A stretch of DNA of 64,000 nt from Strigops habroptila (taxonomy: Eukaryota; Chordata; Aves; Psittaciformes; Psittacidae), in the NCBI RefSeq assembly GCF_004027225.2, contig NC_046358.1:676911-740910 (forward strand). The letters are read 5' to 3'. The notes below the pieces were generated by a model, which ran no database searches, was not told the origin of the DNA, and saw nothing but the letters and a program-made list of their open reading frames with translations. Position numbers and translations under genes: made by a program. Shown in pieces: positions 24,483 to 33,231 of the stretch (its first letter is position 1; each line of letters opens with the position of its first letter).

Positions 24483-25568
24483 TCACTGCCTGCAGAATTC
24501 ACTGGTGATGTTGGGAAGGGGATAGGCAAAGAGGGAGAAATCCAGGATGTATTTTGGTAAGAGCTCTTTGATGAGCCGGCGCTGGGTGTTGCACAGGTAG
24601 TAATGGAGCGTTTCTGCTGTCACAGGCTTGTACCAGGGCTGCCGCTCGGGGAAGCGGATGAAGGAGGGTGACTGGATGCGCTCCAGGACATAGTTGGCGT
24701 CGGTGTGGAGCCGCTCGTAGGAGCCGATGAAGTCGTACCTGACGGCGCAGGGCTGGCACAGGTTGTAGATGGGCATCCAGTGCTCGTTCATCCTCTCCAC
24801 CTCCTCGTCCAGCAGGTACCGGAGGAACTCGGAGAAGGTCACGTCGTCGCCAGCTGAATTCCCCCCGTTCTTGCGGTACCTCCTGACGATCTCCACCCCG
24901 TACTTCTGCTGGTACTCCTTGATCTCCCCAAACTTGTTCCTGTAGGCAGACAGCAGCCTCTCCATGGGGTTCCGCACGAAGATGAACTTGTAGTAGTGCT
25001 TCAGGCGGTAGCTGATCTCGTCCGGCTTCATGTCCCCCAGGAACACCAGGTCGCTCTTGTGGTCCATCTTCATCTTGACATCCACGCTCTCCAGCGCCCC
25101 GTCCAGCACCTTGAGGATGCGTTTCCAGTTGGAGCAGGCCACCTTGGGCACATAGCAGTACAAGAAGCGGTACTTGTCGCTGACGAGGAGGTGCCGCAGC
25201 ACCGTGCGCCGCTGCCCGGCCGGCAGCTCCCACACGCTGCGGGGCATGGCCCGCTGCCCGCACACCGCGCCGATGGTGCGGTTACGGATGTCCCGCAGCA
25301 CCTCGTACTCCAGGTCACCGGCGGCCTCCTCACCGCCGCCGCGCCGGGCCGGCTCCCCGGCCGCAGGGTGCAGCGGCGGCGGCTTCACCTCCGCCAGGAT
25401 GCCCTTCTCGATCATGAGCAGCAGCCCGCTGGAGGCCAGGATCACGCCGAACATCAGCATGGAGGGCAGCAGCACGGTGCCGCCGCCGCCGCCCCGCGGC
25501 CGGGACCGGCTGCGGCCCGAGGCTGCCGCCCTCCGCACCTCGGCGGGGCAGGCGGGCCGGGGGAACAT
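24483..25568 (-). CDS. CHST14: Carbohydrate sulfotransferase 14 (dermatan 4-O-sulfotransferase 1), intact single exon, 361 aa
   Basis: A Golgi type II membrane enzyme that transfers sulfate from PAPS to the 4-OH of GalNAc next to iduronic acid in dermatan sulfate, locking in the epimerisation made by DSE. The product has a short cytosolic tail, a hydrophobic signal anchor at about 34-53, a Pro/Gly-rich stem, and the sulfotransferase-2 fold. The 5'-phosphosulfate loop PKVACSNWK is at 141-149 and the 3'-phosphate site [12 protein letters not shown] at 199-210. N-glycosylation sequons occur at N96 (NRT) and N353 (NIT). The C-terminal block [17 protein letters not shown] is almost invariant in the family. 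The length of 361 compares with 376 in human; the difference lies in the stem. The start at 25568 is chosen because MFPRP matches the human N terminus and has a GAGGCCATGT Kozak context. The frame stays open upstream to an ATG at 25781, but that 71-residue extension is Arg/Pro-rich GC-island sequence. All key residues are intact. BAHD1 lies upstream on the same strand, as in mammals. Confidence 0.97.
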   Translation of the reverse strand: MFPRPACPAEVRRAAASGRSRSRPRGGGGGTVLLPSMLMFGVILASSGLLLMIEKGILAEVKPPPLHPAAGEPARRGGGEEAAGDLEYEVLRDIRNRTIGAVCGQRAMPRSVWELPAGQRRTVLRHLLVSDKYRFLYCYVPKVACSNWKRILKVLDGALESVDVKMKMDHKSDLVFLGDMKPDEISYRLKHYYKFIFVRNPMERLLSAYRNKFGEIKEYQQKYGVEIVRRYRKNGGNSAGDDVTFSEFLRYLLDEEVERMNEHWMPIYNLCQPCAVRYDFIGSYERLHTDANYVLERIQSPSFIRFPERQPWYKPVTAETLHYYLCNTQRRLIKELLPKYILDFSLFAYPLPNITSEFCRQ

Positions 25569-25935
25569 GGCCTCGCAGGGGCCGCGCCGCCGCCTCAGCC
25601 GCCGCTCCGCATGCGGGGACCGCAGGGGGGGCACCGGGGGCTCCTCGCCCCGCTGCCGGTGCCGGGGTCCGGGGGGCGGGCGGGGCGGCGGCCGGCAGTG
25701 ACGGGCGCGGGGGGCGGGCCGGGGCCGGGGGAGGCGGCGGCCATTTTGCGGCGGCCCCGCCCCACCGCTCCCCTCCCTCACGGGGCGATGGAGCTGCCCC
25801 CGCCCCGCCCGGGGACCGGCCCCTCGGGCGGCTTCGTGACGGGAGCGGGACCGGAGCTGCGGTACCGGAGCGGGGATGTAACGGCCCGTGTGAGCCGGGG
25901 ACCGGCGCCGCTGCCTTCAGCGGGGCGGAGTTACC
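25175..25935. promoter_or_regulatory. CHST14: CpG island covering the CHST14 5' end and promoter
   Basis: By far the densest CG-dinucleotide stretch in the window. It covers the first third of CHST14 and about 370 bp upstream. The composition drops abruptly to AT-rich beyond about 25965. Transcription probably starts within 25740-25830 on the minus strand; there is no TATA box at a suitable place. Confidence 0.85.
25740..25765 (-). promoter_or_regulatory. CHST14: GC box and YY1-like site in the CHST14 promoter
   Basis: On the minus strand a GGGGCGGGGC Sp1-type GC box is followed at once by CAAAATGGCCGCC, one base off the classical YY1 site (CAAAATGGCGGC). YY1 sites commonly sit just downstream of the start of TATA-less promoters. 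A second GC box lies at 25801-25810. Confidence 0.45.
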
Positions 25936-26091
25936 AGTTATCAGTAACGGCCCCTGCTCCCCAAAATACACTTTAAATGTAGTTTAAAATAAAAACCTCT
26001 CGGTTTGCTCCGAGTTAGCGCAGTTCAAAGCCCAGCGCTTCCCAGCTCGGGTAGACCCCTTCCGTGGCTCTATGCAGGGATACGGCTTTAA

Positions 26092-26521
26092 TTCACAGAC
26101 TAGTTTGCGTTGGAGAGACCTTAAATCTCATCCAGCTCCAACCCCCTGCCAGGGGCAGGGACACCTTCCACTAGAGCAGGTTGCTCCAAGCCCCTGTGTC
26201 CAACCTGGCCTTGAACACTGCCAGGGATGGGGCAGCCACAGCTTCTCTGGGCACCCTGTGCCAGCGCCTCAGCACCCTCACAGGGAAGAGCTTCTCCCTC
26301 AGAGCTCATCTCAATCTCCCCTCTGGCAGGTTAAAGCCATTCCCCTTGGCCTGTCCCTACAGGCCCTTGTCCAAAGCCCCTCTCCAGGTTTCCTGGAGCA
26401 CCTTTAGGCACTGGAGCTGCTCTAAGGTCTCCCCTTCAGGAGCCTTCTCTTCTCCAGGCTGCCCCAGCCCAGCTCTCTCAGCCTGGCTCCAGAGCAGAGC
26501 TGCTCCAGCCCTCGCAGCATC
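26092..26521 (-). mobile_element. CR1 LINE 3' fragment (subfamily A, 430 bp)
   Basis: Tail end partly decayed (TTCACAGACTAGTTTGCG), then the full A-type block to CCAGCCCTCGCAGCA. It lies about 150 bp upstream of the CHST14 island. Confidence 0.92.
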
Positions 26522-26792
26522 TGTAGTGTTTCTTTCACTATGAGGCCAGGCGAGCCCTCCTTAGCAGCAGGGCCAGCTTCATGGCTGTAAAGTTTTAGCA
26601 GCCCAGAGGAGAAGAAGATGCGAGTTACCTGCTGAGTGGTACTGGCAGCGCTGGTCAGGCTGAGGCCGGCTGTGCCACCACCTGAAAGCCAAAGGACAAG
26701 ATTTACAAGAGGTTGTAGGTATTTCCCCCAAACCATATTCTGTGACTTACTCCAGGTGACCTTCTGCTAACACTTCAGGGAAACTGCTTGGT

Positions 26793-27010
26793 AGAATCAT
26801 AGAACCAACCAGGTTGGAAAAGTCCTTTAAGCTCATTCAGTCCAACCATTCCCCAGCACTGCCAAGGCCACCACTAACCCATGGCACTGAGGCCTCGGCT
26901 ACACGGGGTGTGAACACTTGCAGGGTCGGTGACTCCAGCCCTGCCCTGGGCAGCCTGTTCCAATGCCTGAGCACCCTTTGGGGAAGGAATTGTTCCCAAT
27001 ATCCAGTCTA
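26793..27010 (-). mobile_element. CR1 LINE 3' fragment (older subfamily C)
   Basis: TAGAATCATAGAACCAACC tail, then the same body as the copies at 4021 and 19892, ending near CCCAATATCCAGTCTAATG. Confidence 0.9.
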
Positions 27011-28878
27011 ATGCTGGATATTAGGAAAACATCTGATGCTGAGGCTTTGGCCAAAGCAGCAACAAGCTGTAAGCAGCGGCTCACCATTAGAACCCTGTGG
27101 GCAGCCTGAACACCCCGTGGCATCACAACATCCAACATCCACATACAGCCCCCTCCGAGGCAGAACCATCTCACCCGGGCATCACTCTATTTTCCTGCAG
27201 TGCGTTTTCAGAGCGTACCACAGGGCTCATGTGTCTCGCAGGGACTCTCTCTGTCAAAAGCTTTCTTAACATCAAGAGAGAAACAGCTTCCACTTAGTTC
27301 TCTTTGATCAGAAGCCAGGAGCATCTTGTCAGCCTAGGCAGAGCAGCGGTAGCGAAGCGTGAGAGCCTGAAGCTACATTACTTTACATTTTACAGTTTGA
27401 TTTTGATGTAAATACAGCATCAGCTCTGGGAAGAGACGATACATTCTGCCCTGCCACCAGCGGCACTGCGCTCTGTAGCACTATCAGATCTCTGATTCCA
27501 GCAGGCAGCTCCAAGGATCTGATCCTGATCTCAACACCAGTGTAAACTGAAGCTCTTCCGTTGTATATAATAATCTATGGCACCAAGGTGAGAATTAGGC
27601 CTCCCTGGAAAGCCCTCGTCTTGGAGGAAAAGACTCTGATACAGTAAATACCAGTTTACTCCTGATATTATCCAGTTTACTGCTGATACTTGTGCCAAAG
27701 CAGCCAAAGGAAATCTGTATTTCTTAGAAGGCATGTTAGTCTGGCACTGCACATCCTCTTCATGTCTGTTCACCCCCAATATCATATATAACTAGACGTA
27801 CAAATAACAGTGGTTCCGAATATACATTCCAGACTCCTAGAAGACTGCCTGTTTCCTCTGAGGTCTGCAGGGGAACTTAGATTTAAGGACTGGTCTGAGG
27901 AGCACAGGTACATGGTGGGATGCAAAGTCTCTAGAGAAACACCACAGCCAAGCAAAGACACAGTTCAGGGGCTGTTTTGTTCATCTGCAAGGCTAAACCC
28001 CATGTCACCGCAGGAAATGAACTGTGGTTACGCTGAACGTGCCTATTGCTCACTCTGGATGTTAATGAATTTGATCCTCAAAGCAGTTAAAAGAAGCCTC
28101 ATGCTCAGAGTGTGAGAAACAACTCCACAGACAGATCCATTTCTTCTGAAAAGATTCATTTAGAAACTAAAATGTCCCAGAGGAAACCCAACTGCAGGTT
28201 ACTGGGTTCGCCTACAGGTTTATACTGCAACCCACAAGTGATGGAAGCCGTTAGTTCTTTCTTACATGATACATGAGGAGCATTTTCTAACTCACAGCCC
28301 TTCTCAAGGTGCTTTCAAACACTATCATTTACCTTTGTCTCTTGTTTAGGCTGAGTAAACGCTGAGTATTCTGGCTCTGCAAGGAGATGCTCGGGGATAC
28401 AGACAGCCCAGCAATGACAGGAGCTGCTCGCTGCTCACTGATCCCAATGAGAACCTGTGAGCAGGGAAGGAAGAGGCTGATCCATGGACTCGTGGTGTGC
28501 TCTGGACAAACTTCAGCGATGTTTTCCCTGGAGCTTGCCACAGCACATAGAGCTTTGTCTAAAGAAACAAGAAACCACCCTCAGCATGGTCTGAAATAAA
28601 GTGTACAAATTTAAATGTAAAATGTCAGTCCCTTTGCCATATTTAAAAGTCCATCCCTCCCATAACTCGGGCAGTGCACGTTGCTGTTTGTCCTCACACC
28701 AGCAGCACTTTAACACTGCACAAATCATCGTTCCTGACCGTGAGAGCCTGGCAAAACAGGGAGGTTTTGCAGCATTGGATTAACCAGAGCCAGCTCTCGT
28801 TGCTGCGTGTGGGTAAACCACAGCCTGCACTTAAAGCGTGCTGCATCCATGGGAATCCTGATGTCCTACAAATGGTGC
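27011..28878. other. Spacer, no gene recognised
   Basis: No coding block recognised. A small tandem duplication of about 21 bp around CCAGTTTACTCCTGATA lies near 27650-27693. The rest is unique, AT-moderate DNA. Confidence 0.55.
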
Positions 28879-29155
28879 AGAATCACAGAACCACAGCCTG
28901 GTTTGTGCTGAAGGGACCTTAAAGCTCATCCAGCTCCAACCCCCTGCCACGGGCAGGGACACCTTCCACTAGAGCAGGTTGCTCCAAGCCCCTGTGTCCA
29001 ACCTGGCCTTGAACACTGCCAGGGATGGGGCAGCCACAGCTTCTCTGGGAAAAGTCTGTGCCAGCGCCTCAGCACCCTCACAGGGAAGAGCTTCTGCCTC
29101 AGAGCTCAGCTCAATCTCCCCTCTGGCAGGTTAAAGCCACTAGAGCAGGTTGCTC
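28879..29155 (-). mobile_element. Chimeric CR1 LINE 3' fragment
   Basis: A standard A-type 3' end from 28879, but at about 29139 the sequence jumps from TTAAAGCCA directly to CTAGAGCAGGTTGCTC, a segment that normally lies about 170 bp closer to the element tail. The element therefore carries a second copy of part of its own 3' region at its 5' side. Confidence 0.85.
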
Positions 29156-29878
29156 ATCTCTTGCTTCATCATAAACCTCCTCCTAAACCTTGCACGACTG
29201 AAGACAAGGGTTTGCAGGGACGTGGGCACCGGCTGGCACCGAAACCCAACCCGGTTTTGCTGAGCTTTTACTTGATATCCGCTCAGAAATACCTCTCCAT
29301 TAGAGCAGCTTCTCTCTTTTCCAGTACAGAGAAATCCAATGCTCCTGCCGCTGGGAGAGCAGAAGAATATTCATCAAGATGCAGGAGATTTCAGCACAGT
29401 TAAATTGATTTGCCTTTAAGAATTACTGGGTGGTCGGACCCGCTCCAACTCCAGCTTGGTTTTGTCAAACACTCAGGAGAGATTTATAGAGATATTAATA
29501 TTAAATATGAAGCTGCGGAATAAATGGTGCCTCCATTGAGTACATCCTGTAAATCCAGTTTAAATTGTTTCCTTTATTAAATATCCTTTCCTCTTAAAAC
29601 CGGATTAACTGCTCTCACCGGAGGCTCTGATGGAAAAGCATCTCATCTCTATAGCAACGAGTGACGCGCCCCTCGCTCCCACACGCGTTCCTTGGCTTTA
29701 GAGGAGCCAGGACCTCCTCAACTATCACCACCACGGCATCCCCATCATTGATCACCTCCCCAAGGCCAGTACCTGCTGCAGCATCACAGCTTCACATTGT
29801 GCCAGCAGCTCCAGGAAGGCTGGTGGGTCCCATCCTGTATTGGATATCCTGTACCTGTCCTGTATATGGATTATGGAC
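29156..29878. other. Spacer, partly AT-rich, no gene recognised
   Basis: 29460-29600 is AT-rich (GATATTAATATTAAATATG, TTTAAATTGTTTCC) and repeat-free, and might be a conserved non-coding element. 29650-29700 is briefly CpG-containing. No coding block. Confidence 0.45.
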
Positions 29879-30190
29879 ATAGAATCCCAGAGTGGTTTGT
29901 GTTGTAAAGGACCTTAAAGCTCCTCCAGTCCCAACCCCCTGCCATGGGCAGGGACACCTTCCACTAGAGCAGGTTGCTCCAAGCCCCTGTGTCCAACCTG
30001 GCCTTGAACACTGCCAGGGATGGGGCAGCCACAGCTTCTCTGGGCACCCTGTGCCGGCGCCTCAGCACCCTCACAGGGAAGAGCTTCTGCCTTATCTCCA
30101 ACCTGAACTTCCCCTGTTTCACTTTAAACTCACCACCCCTTGTCCTTTCACCACAGTCCCTCATGAAGAGTCCCTCTCCAGCACCCTATG
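29879..30190 (-). mobile_element. CR1 LINE 3' fragment (subfamily B)
   Basis: ATAGAATCCCAGAGTGG tail. The B-type segment CTTATCTCCAACCTGAACTT CCCCTG replaces the A-type CTCAGAGCTCATCTCAATC. Confidence 0.92.
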
Positions 30191-30448
30191 GGTTTCCTGG
30201 CCAGCCCAGCAGTATAGCCTCGTTTCTCCCCCATTCCCCTGTTTTTGGGCTCATTCCTTTCCTTTTCCTTAACGAATCTCCTCAGTTTCTCCAGCAGCTG
30301 CTTGAGTTGGCTCTTGAGCTCACTGTTGCTGGTGGCCATCCCCAGAGCCCTGCACAAGGTTCAAGCAAGGGGCCCTGCAGAGCTCTTGAGCTGGGGTTTG
30401 GAAGAAGGTGCCTTCACCCCTGCAGTTAAACACCCTCATGTTGCTGGA

Positions 30449-30510
30449 GGAATAATTACTATAGAAAGAGCTGAATAATTACTATAGAAAGAGGAATAAT
30501 TACTATAGAA
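30449..30510. repeat. Triplicated GAATAATTACTATAGAAA motif
   Basis: Three copies of the 18-mer follow each other with short GAG or GAGCT linkers, giving a period of 21-23 bp. The core ATAATTA is a homeodomain-type sequence. Confidence 0.9.
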
Positions 30511-31636
30511 ATTTTGGGTGTGTTAGAGGCTGTACAGTCCCAACTGGTCCCACTGTGCAGGCACCCAGCACAGCTCCTTCCCCAGGGATGGATGGGAATC
30601 ACCTTTCTGATGGATTTTACTGCAGGAGGCAGCCTCTGGGAACACACATCTTGGTGTTCCTGGATAAATGGTGCTGTGCCGGGTGACCTGCAGCTTCCTG
30701 CTGCTCCCAGAAGGAAACGGCTCAGCCTCAGGTCCGGCAGTGCAGGGGCAGGGATGCAGCACCCAGCAGAAGCGGCAGCTGGAGATGAACATTAAAAGCT
30801 CAACCTCAGTTTTATTCAGCTCCAAATGAACCAGACAGCGTGGGAGCAATACAAGAAATGGCTCTGAGGAGCTGTGATGCTTTCGTGTCAGATGGAGCCT
30901 GTGCTGAGCGGAGCTGCTGCCTCGCTTTAGCTGTTGGAGCACAGCTGAGGTGCTCAGAGACAGCATCAGCGCGGATTAGAGTGTTAGCTCCGTTACCTAC
31001 CCCCAAACCCTCATCTCCATAAACCAAGCACTTTTCTGCATTGACAGCAGGAGAAGGGCACAGCACAAGTGGGAATCACGCGCACTGCAGGTCCCTGGGA
31101 CACTGTTAACATGGGGACGTGCATCCCTTCCCCTTGGGTGACACGGGCTCTGCTGGGGCTGCCACTGCCGCCGGCGGTGGCACAAGCCTGGCGCAGACAC
31201 ACGCTCGGCTCGGGTCAGCTCATTCATCAGCAGCCGCTGTAAAGGGACGGAGCTGGGAGGGTGACCGAGTGCTCTGTCACGTTAATGTGACAGCCCGGCT
31301 GCTCCTGGCTCCTGCCCGCGATGCAGTTTGGCACCGTTAACCTCAGCTGTAATTAGTGGCACTGAAGCAGCAGTTAAATGGAACCAGGAGATCGCGGCTT
31401 TTGCTCCCGGTGGGAAGATACTTCAGCAGCCGGAGCAGGTCCTGAAGGGTGCTTTGGGTTTGCTTGGATGGGAGATGTGGGGAGTGAGGAAACCCCCAGG
31501 GGAACCCGCTGGCACCTTCCCTGGCCAAGGGAGAGCCTCCACAATGAAGCACCAAACCACAGAGCAAAGAGCTGCACCAGCATCCCCCCGGCTGCAGGAA
31601 ACAATAATGCAGACAACCCATCCCATGCTTCTCAAG

Positions 31637-31676
31637 GGATTGATTCCCAAACCTCAGGATTGATGCCCAAACCTCA
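31637..31676. repeat. 20-bp tandem duplication
   Basis: GGATTGATTCCCAAACCTCA is followed at once by a copy with one changed base (GATTGATGCCC). Confidence 0.9.
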
Positions 31677-32533
31677 TCCGAGGTGCCTGCAGCCTTGACT
31701 GCTCCTTCCCAGCACCCCAAGTGCCACCTTCCCCCTGCAATCCCTCTCTGTCACCTCCAGACACTGCACATGGAGACAAGGGGAGATGCGATGCAGCAGC
31801 CCGGTTCTACCAGTTACCTTCATTGTTGTTGGGCTGTCAAAACCAGATGTGGAGCACCCCGAGGTCCTCAGCTGGGCAGAGCAGTGCAGGATTCCAGTGG
31901 CAATACATGCCTCTGCTTCACAGCAGGGTGAGCCCACCTTGGCCAACACGGTGTCATCTCCAAGGACAACCCCGTGGCCAGTGGGACTCAGCCAATGCAG
32001 TGGCAGAAGGGGCCCAGCACCACCAGATGTGGTACAAGAGCAGGAGCTGGTTGAACGCAGATACAGGAGAGCCGGATACAACCCTGCTCCCTCGGGTGGC
32101 AGATTTCAGCACTAAATCCAATTTTGTCTGACATTAATCCCAACTTTTCAGTTTGCTGCAGATTATCCTTTGATGACAGCTCGCCACGTGGGGAAGCTGG
32201 GACAGAAAAGCTCTTTCTCTGTTTAATTGACCCCTCTAAGAGACTGTCCCTCCCTGGCCAAGCACCGGAGCTGGCCCATGGCGTGGGACACACACAGGGT
32301 GCATGTTCCTGCTCCATCACTGGCACCACATTCCTGATGCCTCTGGGCAGCCCCGTCACATTAAATACAACTGGACAATTCCAAATTGGTTCTCCAGCAA
32401 AAATCCAAGGCCACAGGATTGGGAACATCATCCCTGCTGGCACCACACTGGCTTGCAGATTTAGATGCACAGGAACCTGACGTGTGTGCTAGGGACAGGG
32501 TTCTCCTGCCCAGCCCCATTCATCCCACAGCCG

Positions 32534-33110
32534 CACCTCCCCTCGGGCAGGTTAAAGCCATTCCCCTTGTCCTGTCCCTACAGGCCCTTGTCCAAAGCCC
32601 CTCTCCAGGTTTCCTGGAGCCCCTTTAGGCACTGGAGCTGCTCTAAGGTCTCCCCTTCAGGAGCCTTCTCTTCTCCAGGCTGCCCCAGCCCAGCTCTCTC
32701 AGCCTGGCTCCAGAGCAGAGCTGCTCCAGCCCTCGCAGCAGCTCCGGGGCCTCCTCTGGCCTCGCTCCAGCAGCTCCACGTCCCTCTTGTGCTGCTGCCC
32801 CAGAGCTGGATCAGGACTGCAGGGGGGGGCTCCCCAGAGCGCAGCAGAGGGGCAGGATCCCCTCCCTGAGCTGCTGCTCATGCTCTGGGGGTGCAGCCCA
32901 GCACACGGGGGGGTTCTGGGCTCAAGCACACACTGAAGCCGGGTCATAGGGAGCTTCTCCTCCCCCAACACCCCAAGTCCTTCTCAGGGGCTGCTCCATC
33001 CTGTCTCTGCCTCCTTCTTACCCCATTTTCACTGGATACCCAAGAGCTGTGCTCAGGTCACTCATCCCAGCCCCTGAGCACCCAAGTCCGCTCCCATCCC
33101 AACATCTCCC
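32534..33110 (-). mobile_element. CR1 LINE internal fragment lacking its 3' end
   Basis: Starts abruptly at CCTCGGGCAGGTTAAAGCC, so roughly the last 250 bp of the element, including the ATTCTATG tail, are missing. It then follows the 16332 copy in order, through the GCCCCAGAGCTGGATCAGG block, to ACTGGATACCCAAGAGCTG and beyond. A copy without its 3' end needs a later deletion or rearrangement. Confidence 0.9.
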
Positions 33111-33225
33111 CAGCACTTTAACTCCTACATCCTGACAGTGCGGGGTGTGCAGCCCCAGCTGGGCAGCTCGGGCAGGAACACAGAACAGCACGGGCTCGTT
33201 TTCTAAATCAATACCATTCTTCAAA

Positions 33226-33231
33226 TTTATT
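33226..33231 (-). terminator. BAHD1: Candidate distal poly(A) signal of BAHD1
   Basis: AATAAA on the minus strand, followed in the transcript direction by a TG-rich stretch (TTTGAAGAATGGTATTGATT then GTGCTGTTCTGTG). Repeat-free AT-rich DNA of 3'UTR character precedes it at 33240-33560. Closer alternatives are complements of AATAAA at 35951-35956 and ATTAAA at 35982-35987, which would give a 3'UTR of about 240 bases. Confidence 0.45.

Larger units (their letters stand above)
30191..32533. other. Spacer, no gene recognised
   Basis: Contains a triplicated AT-rich motif (30449-30510) and a 20-bp tandem duplication (31637-31676), listed separately. Frames of 100-160 codons on both strands show no domains and overlap each other. 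No promoter-like CpG cluster. Confidence 0.55.

Noticed and set aside
24499-25263. 254-codon minus-strand frame inside CHST14
   Set aside because: Out-of-frame reading of CHST14; the sulfotransferase motifs are in the other frame.
24996-25976. 326-codon plus-strand frame antisense to CHST14
   Set aside because: Shadow of the GC-rich CHST14 coding sequence and CpG island; composition Ala/Pro/Arg/Gly only, with no domain.
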